64,000 bases of DNA from Oidiodendron maius Zn (Eukaryota > Ascomycota > Leotiomycetes > Myxotrichaceae), in NCBI GenBank assembly GCA_000827325.1, contig KN832870.1, forward strand, positions 6,224,032 through 6,288,031, given 5' to 3'. Below the pieces are notes generated by a model that had not been told where the DNA came from, ran no database searches, and saw nothing but the letters and a program-made list of their open reading frames with translations. This document shows, piece after piece, positions 20,750 to 33,384 of this stretch. A program made the translations under genes and the position numbers. Numbering within the stretch: the first letter of the stretch is position 1; each line of letters begins with the position of its first letter.

Positions 20750-23012
20750 TTCACTGTTCATCTGCTGGAGTGGAATTTCCGCGTCGCGCCACCAGTCCGA
20801 CAGAAGGGCATAGATTGAAAAACGGCACATTGCGAAAACGGTGCTATTTTCTGGGGAGATTTCCTCTATATCGACATTATCGAAAACAGAGGTTGACGGA
20901 CTATCCCAATCAGCTTTAACCTGGAGATACCACTGCCGATATTGCAAACTGCTTTCCACTGGAGACTTGAGGAAGGCCTTCAACAGGCCAGCCAACACAG
21001 GATCAGCTTCTTGTTCCTCTTGAGTCTGGATATGGGCAATCCAGTGGTGCCGGGAATATTTCTGAAGCGAGTGCTTCGGATCGAAAATGTCGCATGCTCT
21101 GCTCTCATGATCATGGCTGTCGCCTAAGCCGTCAACATTGCCAGTTCTCGATTCCTTGTATGTCTCGATAAGAAGCCTGAGACAAACTTTCGCGGCATAA
21201 CAGTGCGCCTGCCGCAGGCCCCAGTGATTCTGTTCGAAATATTCTGTCACCGAGAGATGTGAGAACCTCCAGACATTTCGCTGGCTGTCGAGGACGAGGA
21301 AATGATTGCAGAGATGCAGTAGCTGAGACTCGGTAACTTTATCAAGCAAGATGGTATCTTTCTCCGAATCTAAGCGAATAGCGGATATAAGCTCCTCACT
21401 GCTCAACGGCTTGCAGGCACACATCACCCACATGATGGCACGATCCGCGAGGGCCTTGTCGTGCTCGTCCTCGTCCTTGATTTCGTTGTAAATCTCATCA
21501 TATGCCGCCTTAAGATCCCTTGGAAGTTTTCCAAGCCGGTTTCTGATGGCGTTTTCGCTGGTGCACTGCAGAATCTGCTTGATCTGCAGGCTTACCCACT
21601 GAAACCTATTCTGCGTTAGTAACACTGGTAGCTGTTCCTCTCAGTGCCTCTTACATTCCCTGACTGCGGTCGAGGAGGGTCCTGACGACATCTTCCTGCA
21701 GCGACGGAGGCATGTCTCTCCAGCCCTCGTGATTGACAATTTCTGTATCGACGAATTTCCGTATGTCCTTTTCATTATGCCTCGCCTGGATTTCGATGTT
21801 CGGTTCGCTGAGGAAATGGGATCGGATATCTTGATCAGGGCGGCTGGAAATGAAGACCTTCAGTGGCCTCTCAGATTTGGACAACAGAAGTTTAATCACG
21901 CCGACCAGTTTGTGGCGTGAGCCCGGCTCGCATTCGTCCAGGGCATCTAGTACGAGAATGGTCGTTGGGTAGAGATTCACCGACTCGAGCAGTTATTCTC
22001 GGCAGGACTCGAAGCCTAAGTCCGACCCCCTGAGTGTCGTTTCACGCCATAGGGCTCGGAGCTTCTTGCGCATCTCTCCAGGATGCCCCGCGGAGGTCGA
22101 TAATTGGCGAGTATAACTTCGAAGGACGGAGAGTGGTTTCCGACGTTCCTCTTCGTTCCGATTACAGTAGAAGAACGCAAACCCCTCCTGGTTCGGGGAA
22201 CTTTCAAGGCGTCTCTAGATATGATCGATAACCCTAGAGGTAAGGAAGGTTTTACCAGCGCCAGCTAGAGCGGTCAGTCACGAGACTTAGCAGGGAAAAT
22301 GAAAGGGAATACTAACGAGAACCTTGAAGCCACAGGATAACTGACGAAGTGGCATCCTCCCATTCCCGGAATCTCTTGTCCTGCAATAACCATTCGCACG
22401 TATCAGATGTTCGAGCCTCCTTGATCGTATCGTGGTGCTTCCCGTATTGTATAGATGAGATCCATTCCAGAATCTTGAACCGTTCCTCGTCGTTGACCCG
22501 TTCGAAATTGTCGAGAAGGAGAGTCCTAGTGAAAGCGATGTTAGTTATTAATCAGTCACTAGCGAGGAATCTGCAACATACGTCTGGTCGATATTGAGGC
22601 TTGCGGAAAGCGTGTCTCGAAATTTGCTCAGGGTCTGGATGACCATATCGACTTTCTTGCTCTTGGATGGCCATCTCAAGGCGCGGAGTCCAAAGTGCCT
22701 CATTCCCTTGCCCTTATCCTCGGGTTTCAGGTGGTCCCTCAAGTTCGTTTCCAAATCCTTAAGTTGCGAATAACATCCTCTAAGTCCGTCAAGCAAGGGT
22801 CGCGATGTCTCGAGCCTTGCCGCATTGGGGCCTTCAAGAAGCTTTTGTGCGCCTTCGAGAACAGGCTTCAGGTTGCTGAGCTCGCCTTGCAGACGCTCGA
22901 TATCTGATTTAGCATTCTTGACGGCCTTCAGGTATTTAGAGCAGAGCAATGCAACTTCTTCCGAGATCTGGATGACCGCAATTATACTCGCGGCTGCTGA
23001 GAGCCCATCCAT
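19385..23012 (-). pseudogene. Fungal NLR/STAND protein (helical N-domain, NACHT, ankyrin repeats) with two in-frame stops
   Basis: Four exons (23012-22582, 22525-22317, 22264-21655, 21605-19385) total 3471 nt, or 1156 codons plus stop. Residues 1-145 form the helical N-terminal domain of fungal STAND proteins (AAASIIAVIQISEEVALLCS). A Walker A GSPGAGKT follows at 212-219 and Walker B ILVLDALDE near 316-324. The winged-helix region has DRAIMWVMCA and FSHLSVTEYF. About 13 ankyrin repeats run from residue 703 to the end. The frame is intact except for TAG at codon 230 (22217-22215) and TAA at codon 304 (21995-21993). Relatives have Gln at both places, so CAG and CAA each became a stop by C-to-T change. 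Intact members act in non-self recognition and programmed cell death. As written only a 229-residue piece could be made. Confidence 0.87.
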
Positions 23013-23870
23013 CGCTCCAATAGCGTGGTCTAAGACAGTCTGTGGGTTGCTCCAAAAGCGCGGTTTGCTTCATGTCAGGCTGTTGATGATATATCAATGA
23101 GTGTTCTTGTGCACGCCGAACTCGAGATATGGGTCGCTGAGGTTGTCGTTGCGTTGGGCAAGGCTGTGCAGCAGAGCGAGGCAGCGCTACGGCGCATCCT
23201 CGTCCAATCATTTCCGAGCCATCAAAGTTGGCCTACAACCTCCCTTGTCGCAACGCAGTTTCGTCGGCTATGGAGAGGACGGGTTAAAAGTTTGGGTAAT
23301 ACAGGCACATGTCAACCTGGGCATGACTTAGCACGGATTTGGCTCGGAGATTAATAAACAGACCCACACGCTCATTTTGTATTTAAACTAGGCTGCCCCT
23401 ATTAGAGCAGGGCAATCGATTCTGGACGAGTTGACAGTACTAAGCCTAGGTCATCTCTTCGGGAATTACCGCTTAAGAAGCCTATAATCCGCCTAACATG
23501 CAACAACTCATTCACTCGTTACCTGGCTTACCTTAAACGATTGTAAATATAATCTTGCCCTAGATTAAGTTCGCTAATGCCATACCGATCAAGAATGCTA
23601 CTAAGCCAGGTGAGCTTCCCAACTGAATTGAAGTGTATAACAATACGGCCGATAACAATAACTAGTTAGATATCTGCGACGATAGTGTTGTTGAGCGCGA
23701 AAGAAGCTATAAGATATTATAGAGCTCCTACTGTAGAGGGATAAGCCTGTGCCTTCAAAGTGCGGGGCAGTTAATTCTACGCTCTTTGTATCTCATACAT
23801 TTATTGAGTACATCAATCATACCTACTGTACAGTAGATAGAACATCTTGAATGGAGCACAACCCTTCTTA
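23013..23870. other. Intergenic between the NLR pseudogene and the PKS
   Basis: Holds the NLR 5' flank and the right copy of the direct repeat (23554-23706). No gene was recognised. Confidence 0.5.
23554..23706 (+). repeat. Diverged direct repeat flanking the NLR locus, right copy
   Basis: See 18380-18518. This copy has a few extra bases near the middle. Confidence 0.7.
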
Positions 23871-26800
23871 TTAGAGTGGCTTAAGATTAACCAGACTCGA
23901 ACGTTCTACTAGTAAGCGCGCAAATATAATAATTGGTGACTTCCGCGTTATCTCAAAGACTTGAACAATTGCATCAAGTTCTTTCGAAATCCAGTTCCTC
24001 AGCTCGACAGCCATCAAAGAATCCGCCCCTAGTTCCACGAATGTCTGTGACGGAGAGATCTCACGGACGGGAATTGATAGAAGTTGGGATATTTTCATCA
24101 GTAAGGCGTTTTGTACGAGGTCCAAAGCCCTGGCTGGTGTGAGGGCTTTGCATAGAGCTCTCCTAACATTGACATCCTCGCTGCCCTGGACAGCTTCTCC
24201 CGAAATATGACTCGTTAGTTGTAGATGTGTGAACTTGGCATCACGAAGTATCGTTCCTGACAGGTATTTGCTTCCCGAAAGCCCCACAAGAGTTTGACAT
24301 TCGTCAACAGAACAAGTTGACTCCGTAATTATAGTGTTAAGTACGGCCAGGAACTCATGAAGTTTGACAGGTACCCAGCCAAGGCTTAAAAGATGGCGAG
24401 CAATTTTGGGATTTTCGCTTACATAGCCCGCTGACTCGATCATTCCACAGTCTAGTGAATGGGCTGGCAGACCCTTACTCCTGCGATAGTGTGCAAACGC
24501 ATCCTGAAAAGCGCAGCCAGCTGCATAACTACATTGGCCGCTATTGCCTACAATACCCACTAAAGATGATACCATAATGAAGAAATCGAGTGGAATGTCA
24601 GAGAGGGCGTTGTGCAAGTTGACCGTTCCTTGTACCTTGGGATTTATTGCCTCTTGGAAGTCTTCATGGCTCATATTATCGAGGGTTGAATCCTAATCTG
24701 ATTAGTGTCCTGTGTGGAATTAGAGCAGAATGGAATGGTATATTCTCATACCTTTAGAACCATGGCACTTTGTATGACGCCTCTAATCCTAGGCATTTCT
24801 TTTGTGCATCGAGAGATGACCGCAGCCAACTGTCCTGCATCTGCAATATTGCTCTGGTATACCGCAAAGTTCACACCTGCGAGTCTCATTTCAGCTGCAA
24901 AAGCACTGCTGGGTTCATTGTTCAAGCCAGAGCGCGAAATTACAATAATATTCTTGGCTTTCAAACTTGTCATCCACCTGCATATCGCCCTCCCCAGGCC
25001 TCCGAGACCTCCAACAACGATATAAGAGGCATCATCTTGGAGACGTGCTTGAGAGGATGGGCGAGGAAGAACCTAAGATATATCAGCAGTTGCCTAGGAG
25101 AAATTATCAGCAAGTGAATAACTGACCTTGACTTGAGCATTAGCATCAATTTTGATCATTGATATTCCAATGGGCTTTTTATTTTGCATGCAGGTGAGTG
25201 CAGTAACCATTTCAGATGGCGCATAGGTTTTGATTGGGCTGATCAAGCCGACAACGCCACCACGAAGCATTGTAAATATACTCTTCATAAAAGTATCGGC
25301 AAGCTCGCTGTAAAATAGGAGTTGCGGGAGGTCAACAGAGGAGTATGTAATATTCCGACGAAAATCTGTAAACATGTGTTCTGCGGAGCGACGTTCAACA
25401 AGGTCGATAAGACGACCAAATGGTGCAAGGGACTTGCATGGCGCTTCCAGTTCGGAATCGGACAGGGTAATGAGGACGATATCAACACCCTTACCGCTTG
25501 TGGATTTCTTTAACCCCTGCTCAAAGGTAGTCAGATGGGCTGAGAATATCCGATTATCAAGGATGCCAAATTTCTCCTTCATGAATTCCTTTTCTTCTTC
25601 ATCCCGCACGGTGATATAGATATCGGACTCATAATACTTCGCAATATAGATGGCAGCTTGACCTACTGCATCACTTGCGCCATGGATTAAAATACTCTCT
25701 CCTTTTCGGATACGACCTAAGTAGATAAGGGCGTAGTATGCCGTGATATACGTAACAGGAATTGAAGCTGCCTCTTCAAAACTCATCCAGTCGGGAATGA
25801 GCTGAACAGATGTTGCCTTGATATTTACTGACGAAGTAAGATCACTCTCACTCCAGCCGCAGACTCGATCTCCAATTTGGAATTGGCTTATTGCGTTCGT
25901 TCCAACATTAGTGACGATGCCACTAAAATCCCCATATATCCTAACAGAGCCTTGGCGACCGCAATATTTTCGAACATGGCACTGGTTAAGGCTAGCAGCT
26001 CTCGGTTCCAAAGTTATCTCATCGTGAGCGACAAAACCAATTAGCATTTCATCTTCCACCCACTTTAGCGATTTATCCTCTCTTACATTACTTGTTTGAA
26101 GCTTCAAAGTATATCCAGATCTTAGAAATGGAACATTTATAAGTGTTGATTGGATGTTCGTAACACCTAAGCAGCTGTTCACGGCGTCGTCCTCAATGAC
26201 TCGTGGGATGTAGACCCGGCCAGCCCTCTCTGCGTATTCGTACTCTGTATACTCGTTACTCTGAGAAGAGTGGAAAGAACATTCGAAAAGACGTTTGATA
26301 ATGGACGCTGTCTCCTTAGCTGAGATATGCCGATTAGAGTCAAGATCAAGTGTCACAAAACGTAGGGCTTCATTTTCCAATCTCACAGTCCGAGCCAATC
26401 CTTGTACCAAACTAGCTCGCGGCAAGGTTGATTCCATTGTCGCTCCACTGGTAAGCCAAAGAACGCCGGTGGCGGTAGATAGCATTCTTTTCACAAAATT
26501 GAAGTCACTCTCCCGCTCAGAGCCTATGATAGACGCATGGAGCTCGCCTAAGAAGATACACCACTTTCCTGATGGGTTTGACGTCTGAACGGTCGTTAAC
26601 TTGCATAGACTTGGCCCTATAGTTTCGGACAACACGGTAGGGAGAGTTGACATCGCGTCTGTATATTCATTGTGGCATATTATTTCCATGTCCCTGTACT
26701 TGACAGGAAAAGAGTCCAATGCTACAGATGATAGTAGTACTGCATACTGGTAGTCTTTATCCTGAGCATAAGCGGGTGTGAATGAGTCGGTACCAGAGAA

Positions 26801-29800
26801 GCCTGCATTTTTTAACAATGAATCCCACTCCTCTTTATCTCCAATTGCCGATATCTTGCGATCGTCATTTATACCTATGGCCACAAATTATTAGTTATTT
26901 TCTGTGGTGCTTCCAATTATTAGACCGAAGGCTTACCTCGCCACCACTGTGGAAGTGTCCCGTAGATGATATTTACGTAAAGAGCAACTCTCGTGGTGGT
27001 TAATAATAATAACTTTCCGCTTGGCTTCAGGAGTCCCCGAATATGAAGCAGTGCCTTATTCAAGTTAGACGTAGCATGAAAAATATTAGCAACGATAACT
27101 AAGTCATATGAGCCTTCCTTAAAGCCTTGGTCTCCTGGTGATATATCAATGTTGAGCTTCTTAAAATGCATCTTTGAAGCCCATGCGGAGAATTTTGCTT
27201 CAGCTCTTTCCAGAGACCAACTTGCGATGTCGGCAAAGTCGTATTGTGAGAAGCTGGCAGCCTTGTCCACGCCGAGTGTTTCCAGTATTGAAGCCGTTGC
27301 GCCTCCGGTACCCGCTCCGATCTCTAGAATTTTCATATCTGGCCTCTTATGTGCCAGTAGATCAATGTATCGACGCATATGATCGTAGCAACGAACGTGC
27401 TCATCATCAACATAGAATTGAGAGATTAAATCGTCTTCTAACATGAGAGAAAGTGGTTCGGCTTCACCGCGTATAATTGCCGGTAATCTTGATCCTAAAC
27501 GGTATATCATTTGCCCGGTGGGGCCGTATGAATTTATCTGTTCCTGGAGATCTATCTGACTTGGGACTCTCTGTGGAGGATTTTCACTGGCATACTGCTT
27601 CATCCAGCGATATAGGTGTTTATGGTGCTCGAGGGCCCGATCAAAGTCCACTCCCTCGTCCAGTTCATCCAAACATTTCCTGATTAGGAAGTCGGATGCC
27701 ATGTCTAAGATATTGGTTGAATGGACTGCCGGTTTTATCAGAGACTCGTCGCCATCAAGGCCCATGGCATCATTTAAGCTCAGATGATCTATATCCAACG
27801 CCCATTTCATCTTCTGGCAGACTTGCTTAATCTGGGGAACGGCCTCTTTCGTAGTATTTGGGACTGTCTCGAAATAAATTCCTCTCACAAATATGACAGA
27901 ATTTAACGAGTCGGCAACGTTTAGATCTTTAACGAGGATATCGGCTGTGCATCCAAAAGAGCTAGTGGAAGATAATGATGTTACTACCTGGAGCTCACCA
28001 CCCGGCTTCCTGCATATATCATCATTGATGGTTAAACTCTCAATAAATTTGGGCGACATTATGCTTTGCAGCTCTTCACCAACCAGAGCCACACAATATG
28101 TCTGAAAACAGCTATCGAGAGTGATAGGATGTATCACATGGGGCATTTCAACTAGACCAGGCATCAATGCAGCAGTATCTGGGATGCGAATTATGCTCAA
28201 AGACTTGCTGGCATCTGTACAGGTAGATACGATATTTTTGAAAGTCTCGCCATAATCTAGGCCGGCTGTCTGAAGTCGTTCGTATATCTGTTGGGGCTGC
28301 AGATGATTCCGGCATTTAGTGGCTGCTTCCTGAAACATCATTTGGCAGTGCGTTTCCAAGATACTTTTCCCGCCATATTCAATACTACCAGTTTCTTCTT
28401 TGAACCTAAGTACAACATAACCGGAACAATGGCGCAGCCACCCTTGATTAGCTGTGTAAGAGAAAATTTGAAACTGCCTCCAACCAGAGACAGGTTCCTG
28501 GCTTGATCCAAGTGACAATTTTAATTCCACTCCATCAGGATTATCCGTCAGAATTAGGTCCTTATCAATACTGATATCGCGGAAAACGTATTTTACGTTC
28601 GATTTCTGGGCTTCCGAGGCCGTTCGCTGCTCCTTGAGTGCTTCGATAACCGCGGCTATATAGCCTGCAACAGGGAAGACAATTTTTGAAAATAACTTAT
28701 GCTCTCCAATCCAAGGCAGCTCTGAGATTCGAATAATTTGTCTCCAGCTGGGCTCTAGTGGATTGAAATCCGGACTGTGGATGCCTAGTAGATGGTGTTT
28801 TGCTATGCTTCTTTTGCGATATTCAGCGCTGAGTCGTGATTCGTGCCAATAGCCAGTAGTGTGATCCCAAGGATATGGCGGTAGATCAGTGAGTAGAAGT
28901 TGCTTTGACCGGATATTGATCTGATTGACACTATTAATATTTACTGGATAACCTTCGGTAAAGAGCTCTGCGGCCAGCTCGATTGCGCATTCGGTCGCGT
29001 CTTTGCTACGGACCAAACTGGCCAAGTATTTTATGTGATTTTCCTTGACCATGGATGATTTCAAGATCTGTTTAATTGGCCCAGCTAGTGCGGCATGTGG
29101 TCCGATTTCGAGGAGTATATCGACAGTAGACGAAGACGGTGAGATAGTGAGATTCGTGGGTGCAGCATCATTAGTAGCATAATTTCTAGAGCAAAGGCCA
29201 AGAATGGCTTGTGAGAACTTCACTTGCGATTCTAGATTTTTGACCCAGTAAGAGGCGTCTAATTCAGATCCGTGCATTGTAGTTGCCTTTACTGAAGACA
29301 TAAATATAGCTGCGGTGTTGACCTTGGGATTGATTTTCAGAATTTTCTCGTAGTATTCACCGCTAATTGCTTTCATGTGATGAGAATGATAAGCAGTTTC
29401 AACAATCAGTTTCCGGTTGAAGATGTCTTGGGCATTAAGGATTTCCTGAAGTTTCCTGACGGCCGTATCATCACCAGAAACCGTTATGCTAGTCGGACTA
29501 TTCACACATGCCACCACCACTCTACCACAACTGACAGGAATGCATGATATATATGTTGCGATCTCGTCCTCAGAAAGCCCTACGGCCATCATACCAGCTT
29601 TAGGCAGTACGCCAGCTTTGCGCGCTGTTTGAACGCAAAAGCCTCTAAAATAAGCAACTTGCATTGCTTCCTCCAGACTCAGTGCGCCGCATGCATATGC
29701 TGCAGCAATTTCGCCGCTCGAGTGGCCCAATACCGCTGTTGGACTGATATTCCACGACGCTAAAAGATCTACAAAGGCTATCTGCAGTGCTGTGCAGAGG

Positions 29801-32011
29801 GGTTGCCCCAGAGCTGCTGATGCGACTAGCGAAACATCTTCTCCTTTGAGGAGCTCATCTGTCTCGAATCAGCATTTACAACGGTGATCATTAGAGATTA
29901 ATACCTATTAGGAACCAGGGTGCCCCCATATCTCTCAAACAAACTTCTGCCCTTATCAACGTATCTTTAAAACTATGATACGATTCTATTAGACTTCGCC
30001 CCATGGCGTACCATTGTGCTCCCTGGCCTGTAAAGCAGAAACCAATACGTGGTCGAGCAATAGGGTGGCGTGGTTTCAGCAGCATTATATCGAGTGCAGC
30101 AATAAGTTCAAATATTGTCGACGCTGGAATTGCTAGTTTGTAGGCAAATTGTGAACGCCGATTAAAGCAAGTATAGCACAATGACTCTAGTAACTTCTCC
30201 TGGTCTAATTCAGCTCGCTCACTGACATATATCTTCAATCTAAGAGCCATCAATTTAGCTGAATTTTCGTTACGAGCGCTTAGGGTAAGAAGCCGCTTCC
30301 TCGGGCGAACACAAAGTGGAGGTCCATGTGGAATTAACGATGTCCTTTTAAAATCAATGCTAGCATGATATACGTGCCCTTGAGTCTGAAGATAGCTCTG
30401 GGCATCGTCAAGAATAGCATGAGCGTTAGTACCACCGAAGCCGAAACTGTTCACCGAAGCGCGTCTCAAACCAGATCCCGGCCAAGGTGTGAGAAGGGTA
30501 GGGATCTATCATTGTTAGTATTAGGTTAATATTCGTCTATTCAGCAAGGCTTCCCATGCCTTAATATGCAACTTGTCCAGAGATATCTTCATATTTGGAT
30601 ATCGGTAGTTCAGATTTGGTGGTATGAACCCTTTCTCCAAAATCAGAACTGTCTTTATAACACCAGCTATGCCGCTGCAGCACTCTAAATGGCCGATATT
30701 GCTCTTTATAGATCCTACGTAAATGGGATTTTCAGGTGATCTCTCATGTGCCAGTGTGTTTGCAATAGCTGCGGCTTCAATGTAATCGCCGACATTTGTC
30801 CCCGTGCCATGAGCCTCAATCTTTGATTGTCAATATCAGTCTCTACAGATATCATAGAGGCAACCCACATATCCAGTATGGGAGAAGCTCAAACCTGCCC
30901 GTTCATAAGCTGTGGCGATCAACCGCTCTTGGGCTTCTTGCGAGGGCATCGTGATACCGGTTGTATGTCCGTCATGATTGACAATAGTATTCCGAATGAC
31001 AGCGCGAATTGGGTCGCCATCGCGGCAAGCGTCATGGAGGGACTTCAACACTATGTTTGCCACTCCCTCGCCCCGGCCATAGCCGTTTCCTCGATGATCA
31101 AACGAATAGCAACGGCCTGTGTCTGACAGAAATCTGAAGACTTTTTAGTATTGATTTGAAGACTGTACGATCTTCTTACTTGAGGTTGCTCATTTCAATC
31201 ATGAACTCGGGGTCAAGAATGAGGTTCGACGCACCAACAATCGCTAGCTGACTCTCTCCATTTTTTATGCTTTGACAAGCCAGATGAAGTGCGACCAGGC
31301 TTGACGAGCAACCTGTGTCGAGAGTGACAGAAGGACCATTCAAATCAAAGAAGTATGACAGTCTATTTGAAAGAAAAGCAGTTCCACACCCAGTAGCCTG
31401 ATACAAAGGTAGGTTCTCAGGGTCACGAGAGAGAATTCTCTCATAGTCAGAGTTGAAAGTGCTGATAAAAACAGACGTATTGCTCCCTGCCAAGTCCTCC
31501 ATCTTTATTCCGGCTAAGCAAGAGTTGGAACGGTTTCATAAGTATCACATGGCTTGAGTCAAATACTTACCATTCTCCACGGCCTCATATGCCGTTTCCA
31601 GCTGCAATCTTTGTTGCGGGTCCATTGCCTACCTAATTAGTTCTTATTCTGAAGATAAAGTCCGCGGCAATATACCTTCGCTTCAACTGGTGAGATGCCA
31701 AAGAATTTGGAGTCAAATCGTGACAAGTCTTCCTTGAGAAAATGGCCCCCGTTTGTGTTCATCTTTTCCTGTCAGGATTTTTATATCATACTAAAGGCAA
31801 TACGTACTGTTCCTTGCATCTCTGTAGCGGGATGGTAGTGCGCATCAATCTCAAATCTGCCCTCGGATCCCTTCGTCCATCCAGCCTGTCCCTTAGCCAA
31901 CATGTTCCATAGATTCTCTGTCGAGTTTGAATATCCCGGAAAACGACAACTCATTCCGATGATTGCTATAGGCGTTGATAATTTGCCTTCTTCTCTGTCG
32001 TGGTTAGACAT
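23871..32011 (-). CDS. Highly reducing type I polyketide synthase (KS-AT-DH-MT-ER-KR-ACP)
   Basis: Eleven exons (32011-31808, 31768-31676, 31628-31571, 31513-31180, 31133-30869, 30820-30560, 30505-29905, 29858-26937, 26874-25127, 25072-24752, 24692-23871) total 7629 nt and give 2542 residues with no stop. KS: Cys187 in DTGCSSS, His322 in EAHGTGT, His362 in NIGHLE. AT: Ser652 in GHSSGE. DH: His992 (GEHKLF) and Asp1187 (HPITLDSCF). [11 protein letters not shown] at 1450-1458. ER about 1830-2160, whose NADPH loop reads [11 protein letters not shown] instead of the usual GGVGQ. KR: GGLGGLG from 2183, Ser2312 and Tyr2325. ACP: Ser2494 in LGADSL. There is no thioesterase, so release likely uses the adjacent FSH1-type hydrolase. 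The product should be a C-methylated, reduced polyketide chain. The intron at 30559-30506 has a GC-AG pair and the first intron is only 39 nt. Confidence 0.96.
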
Positions 32012-32500
32012 TGCAGCTTATTTTCAATATGCAATCCTCAAGGGCAACGCTTCTTGATGCAAATATGCAGTCTAAATATGCGTAAGAGCTCAGCTACCTT
32101 GTGAAATGTGGAGAATTAGAGTGGATCTACGGTCGGACGAATTAATCGTTTCAAATCCCTCTGGTGTACAGATATTTAACATGGATACTATATGTATATG
32201 GTCGATCGGCCGCTCTGCGGACCTTTATGCAGATAAGCAAGTGTTGTGGCGTCGGATTAGAAATCATCCTTCCATCTTTAATCATCTGCTGTCCGTGATT
32301 TTTAAGTGCCAAGAACCCAGCAACTGGCTAGACAATGTGAGCGACAATTATCGGCATTGAGAATTAGCGCTAATAACTCACAATCATAAATATTGGGGTT
32401 CTATTAAAAACTATAGCAAACGCGAATAATTCAACATATCAATTTCATCACCCTCTTTGCTCAAATACTGAAGCTGTTCACTATTATCATCCAGAAAAAG
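32012..32500. promoter_or_regulatory. Divergent promoter between the PKS and the FSH1-type hydrolase
   Basis: 489 bp separate the start codons of the two divergently transcribed genes, so co-regulation is likely. A palindrome cgatcggccg lies around 32203-32212 and cggtcgg near 32130; CGG-based half-sites are typical of Zn2Cys6 factors. These are weak candidates only. Confidence 0.5.
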
Positions 32501-33384
32501 ATGACATTCCGCTGGCTATGCCTCCACGGTGCAACATTGAATGCCGAGGTAATGGTCTATAACCCCACTCCAAGATTAAGGTACTAACTTTCTAATTTAG
32601 ATATTTAAGATTGAGCTAGGTGATCTTCACATATTGAATTGCGACAAGGTGGTTTCTGATATTTCGATATCGAAGCATCCATACGCTACATTCTAGAACT
32701 AGATTGTGATGTAGAGTTTGAGTTTATTAACGCTGAGGTCAATGGTCCGAAGGCACAAACACAGGATCTATATGAATTATTTGATGGTCCCCGTACGCAC
32801 CTCAGCTACATATTGTGGTGGGACACTATTATTATTGAAGATCATATAACTGACCCAATTTTCCTCTAGACTTATACTGGTGGCCAGATTTTTTCCAGGG
32901 GCATCAGGGAGATATTGATGCCGCGCATGGCGTTGTAGCAAGAGCCATTGAGGAGCTTGGCCCTTTTGATGGTATTATTGGACATTCACAAGGGGCAACA
33001 TTGGCATTTGACATCTTACTTCGACATACAATGAAGAGAATGAACACTGGGAGAGATGTTATCAGCCCATTTCGATGTGCGGTCTTGATTGGAGGGGCTA
33101 GGTCCTACGACTTTTGGACCACCAAGACCCAAACAACGATGAAAAAGGTCGATTCCTCAGAGCTAGGGCTATACATACAACAACCAGCTCTGATTGTCGT
33201 AGGTGATGAAGACGACTTTCCCGTGATGAGCGAATATCATCATATCAGGGATTTCTGGAAAGAAGAGGCATGCAGTCTTTTTGTGTACAAAGGGCACCAT
33301 GGCCTCCCAACGGACAATCCTTCAAATATCGAACTTGCCACAGAGATCAAGAAACTCATGTCTATTACAAAAGCTATAGCTTGA
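32501..33384 (+). CDS. FSH1-type serine hydrolase (LovG-like polyketide-releasing thioesterase candidate)
   Basis: Exons 32501-32548, 32601-32619, 32676-32792 and 32870-33384 total 699 nt and give 232 residues, a normal length for the FSH1 family. It begins with the strand-oxyanion segment RWLCLHGATLNAEIF. The nucleophile elbow is GHSQG (Ser101), the acid Asp174 in VVGDEDDF and the base His204/205 in YKGHHGLP. Family members such as LovG release chains from highly reducing PKSs that have no thioesterase, as here. The gene is divergent from the PKS with a 489-bp spacer, supporting that role. Exon 2 is only 19 nt; it is needed for frame and for the family match, and is the least certain part of the model. 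Confidence 0.9.

Noticed and set aside
31300-31325. DTGCSSS instead of DTACSSS at the PKS active-site Cys as a sign of inactivity
   Set aside because: Gly before the Cys is a common natural variant in fungal highly reducing PKSs.
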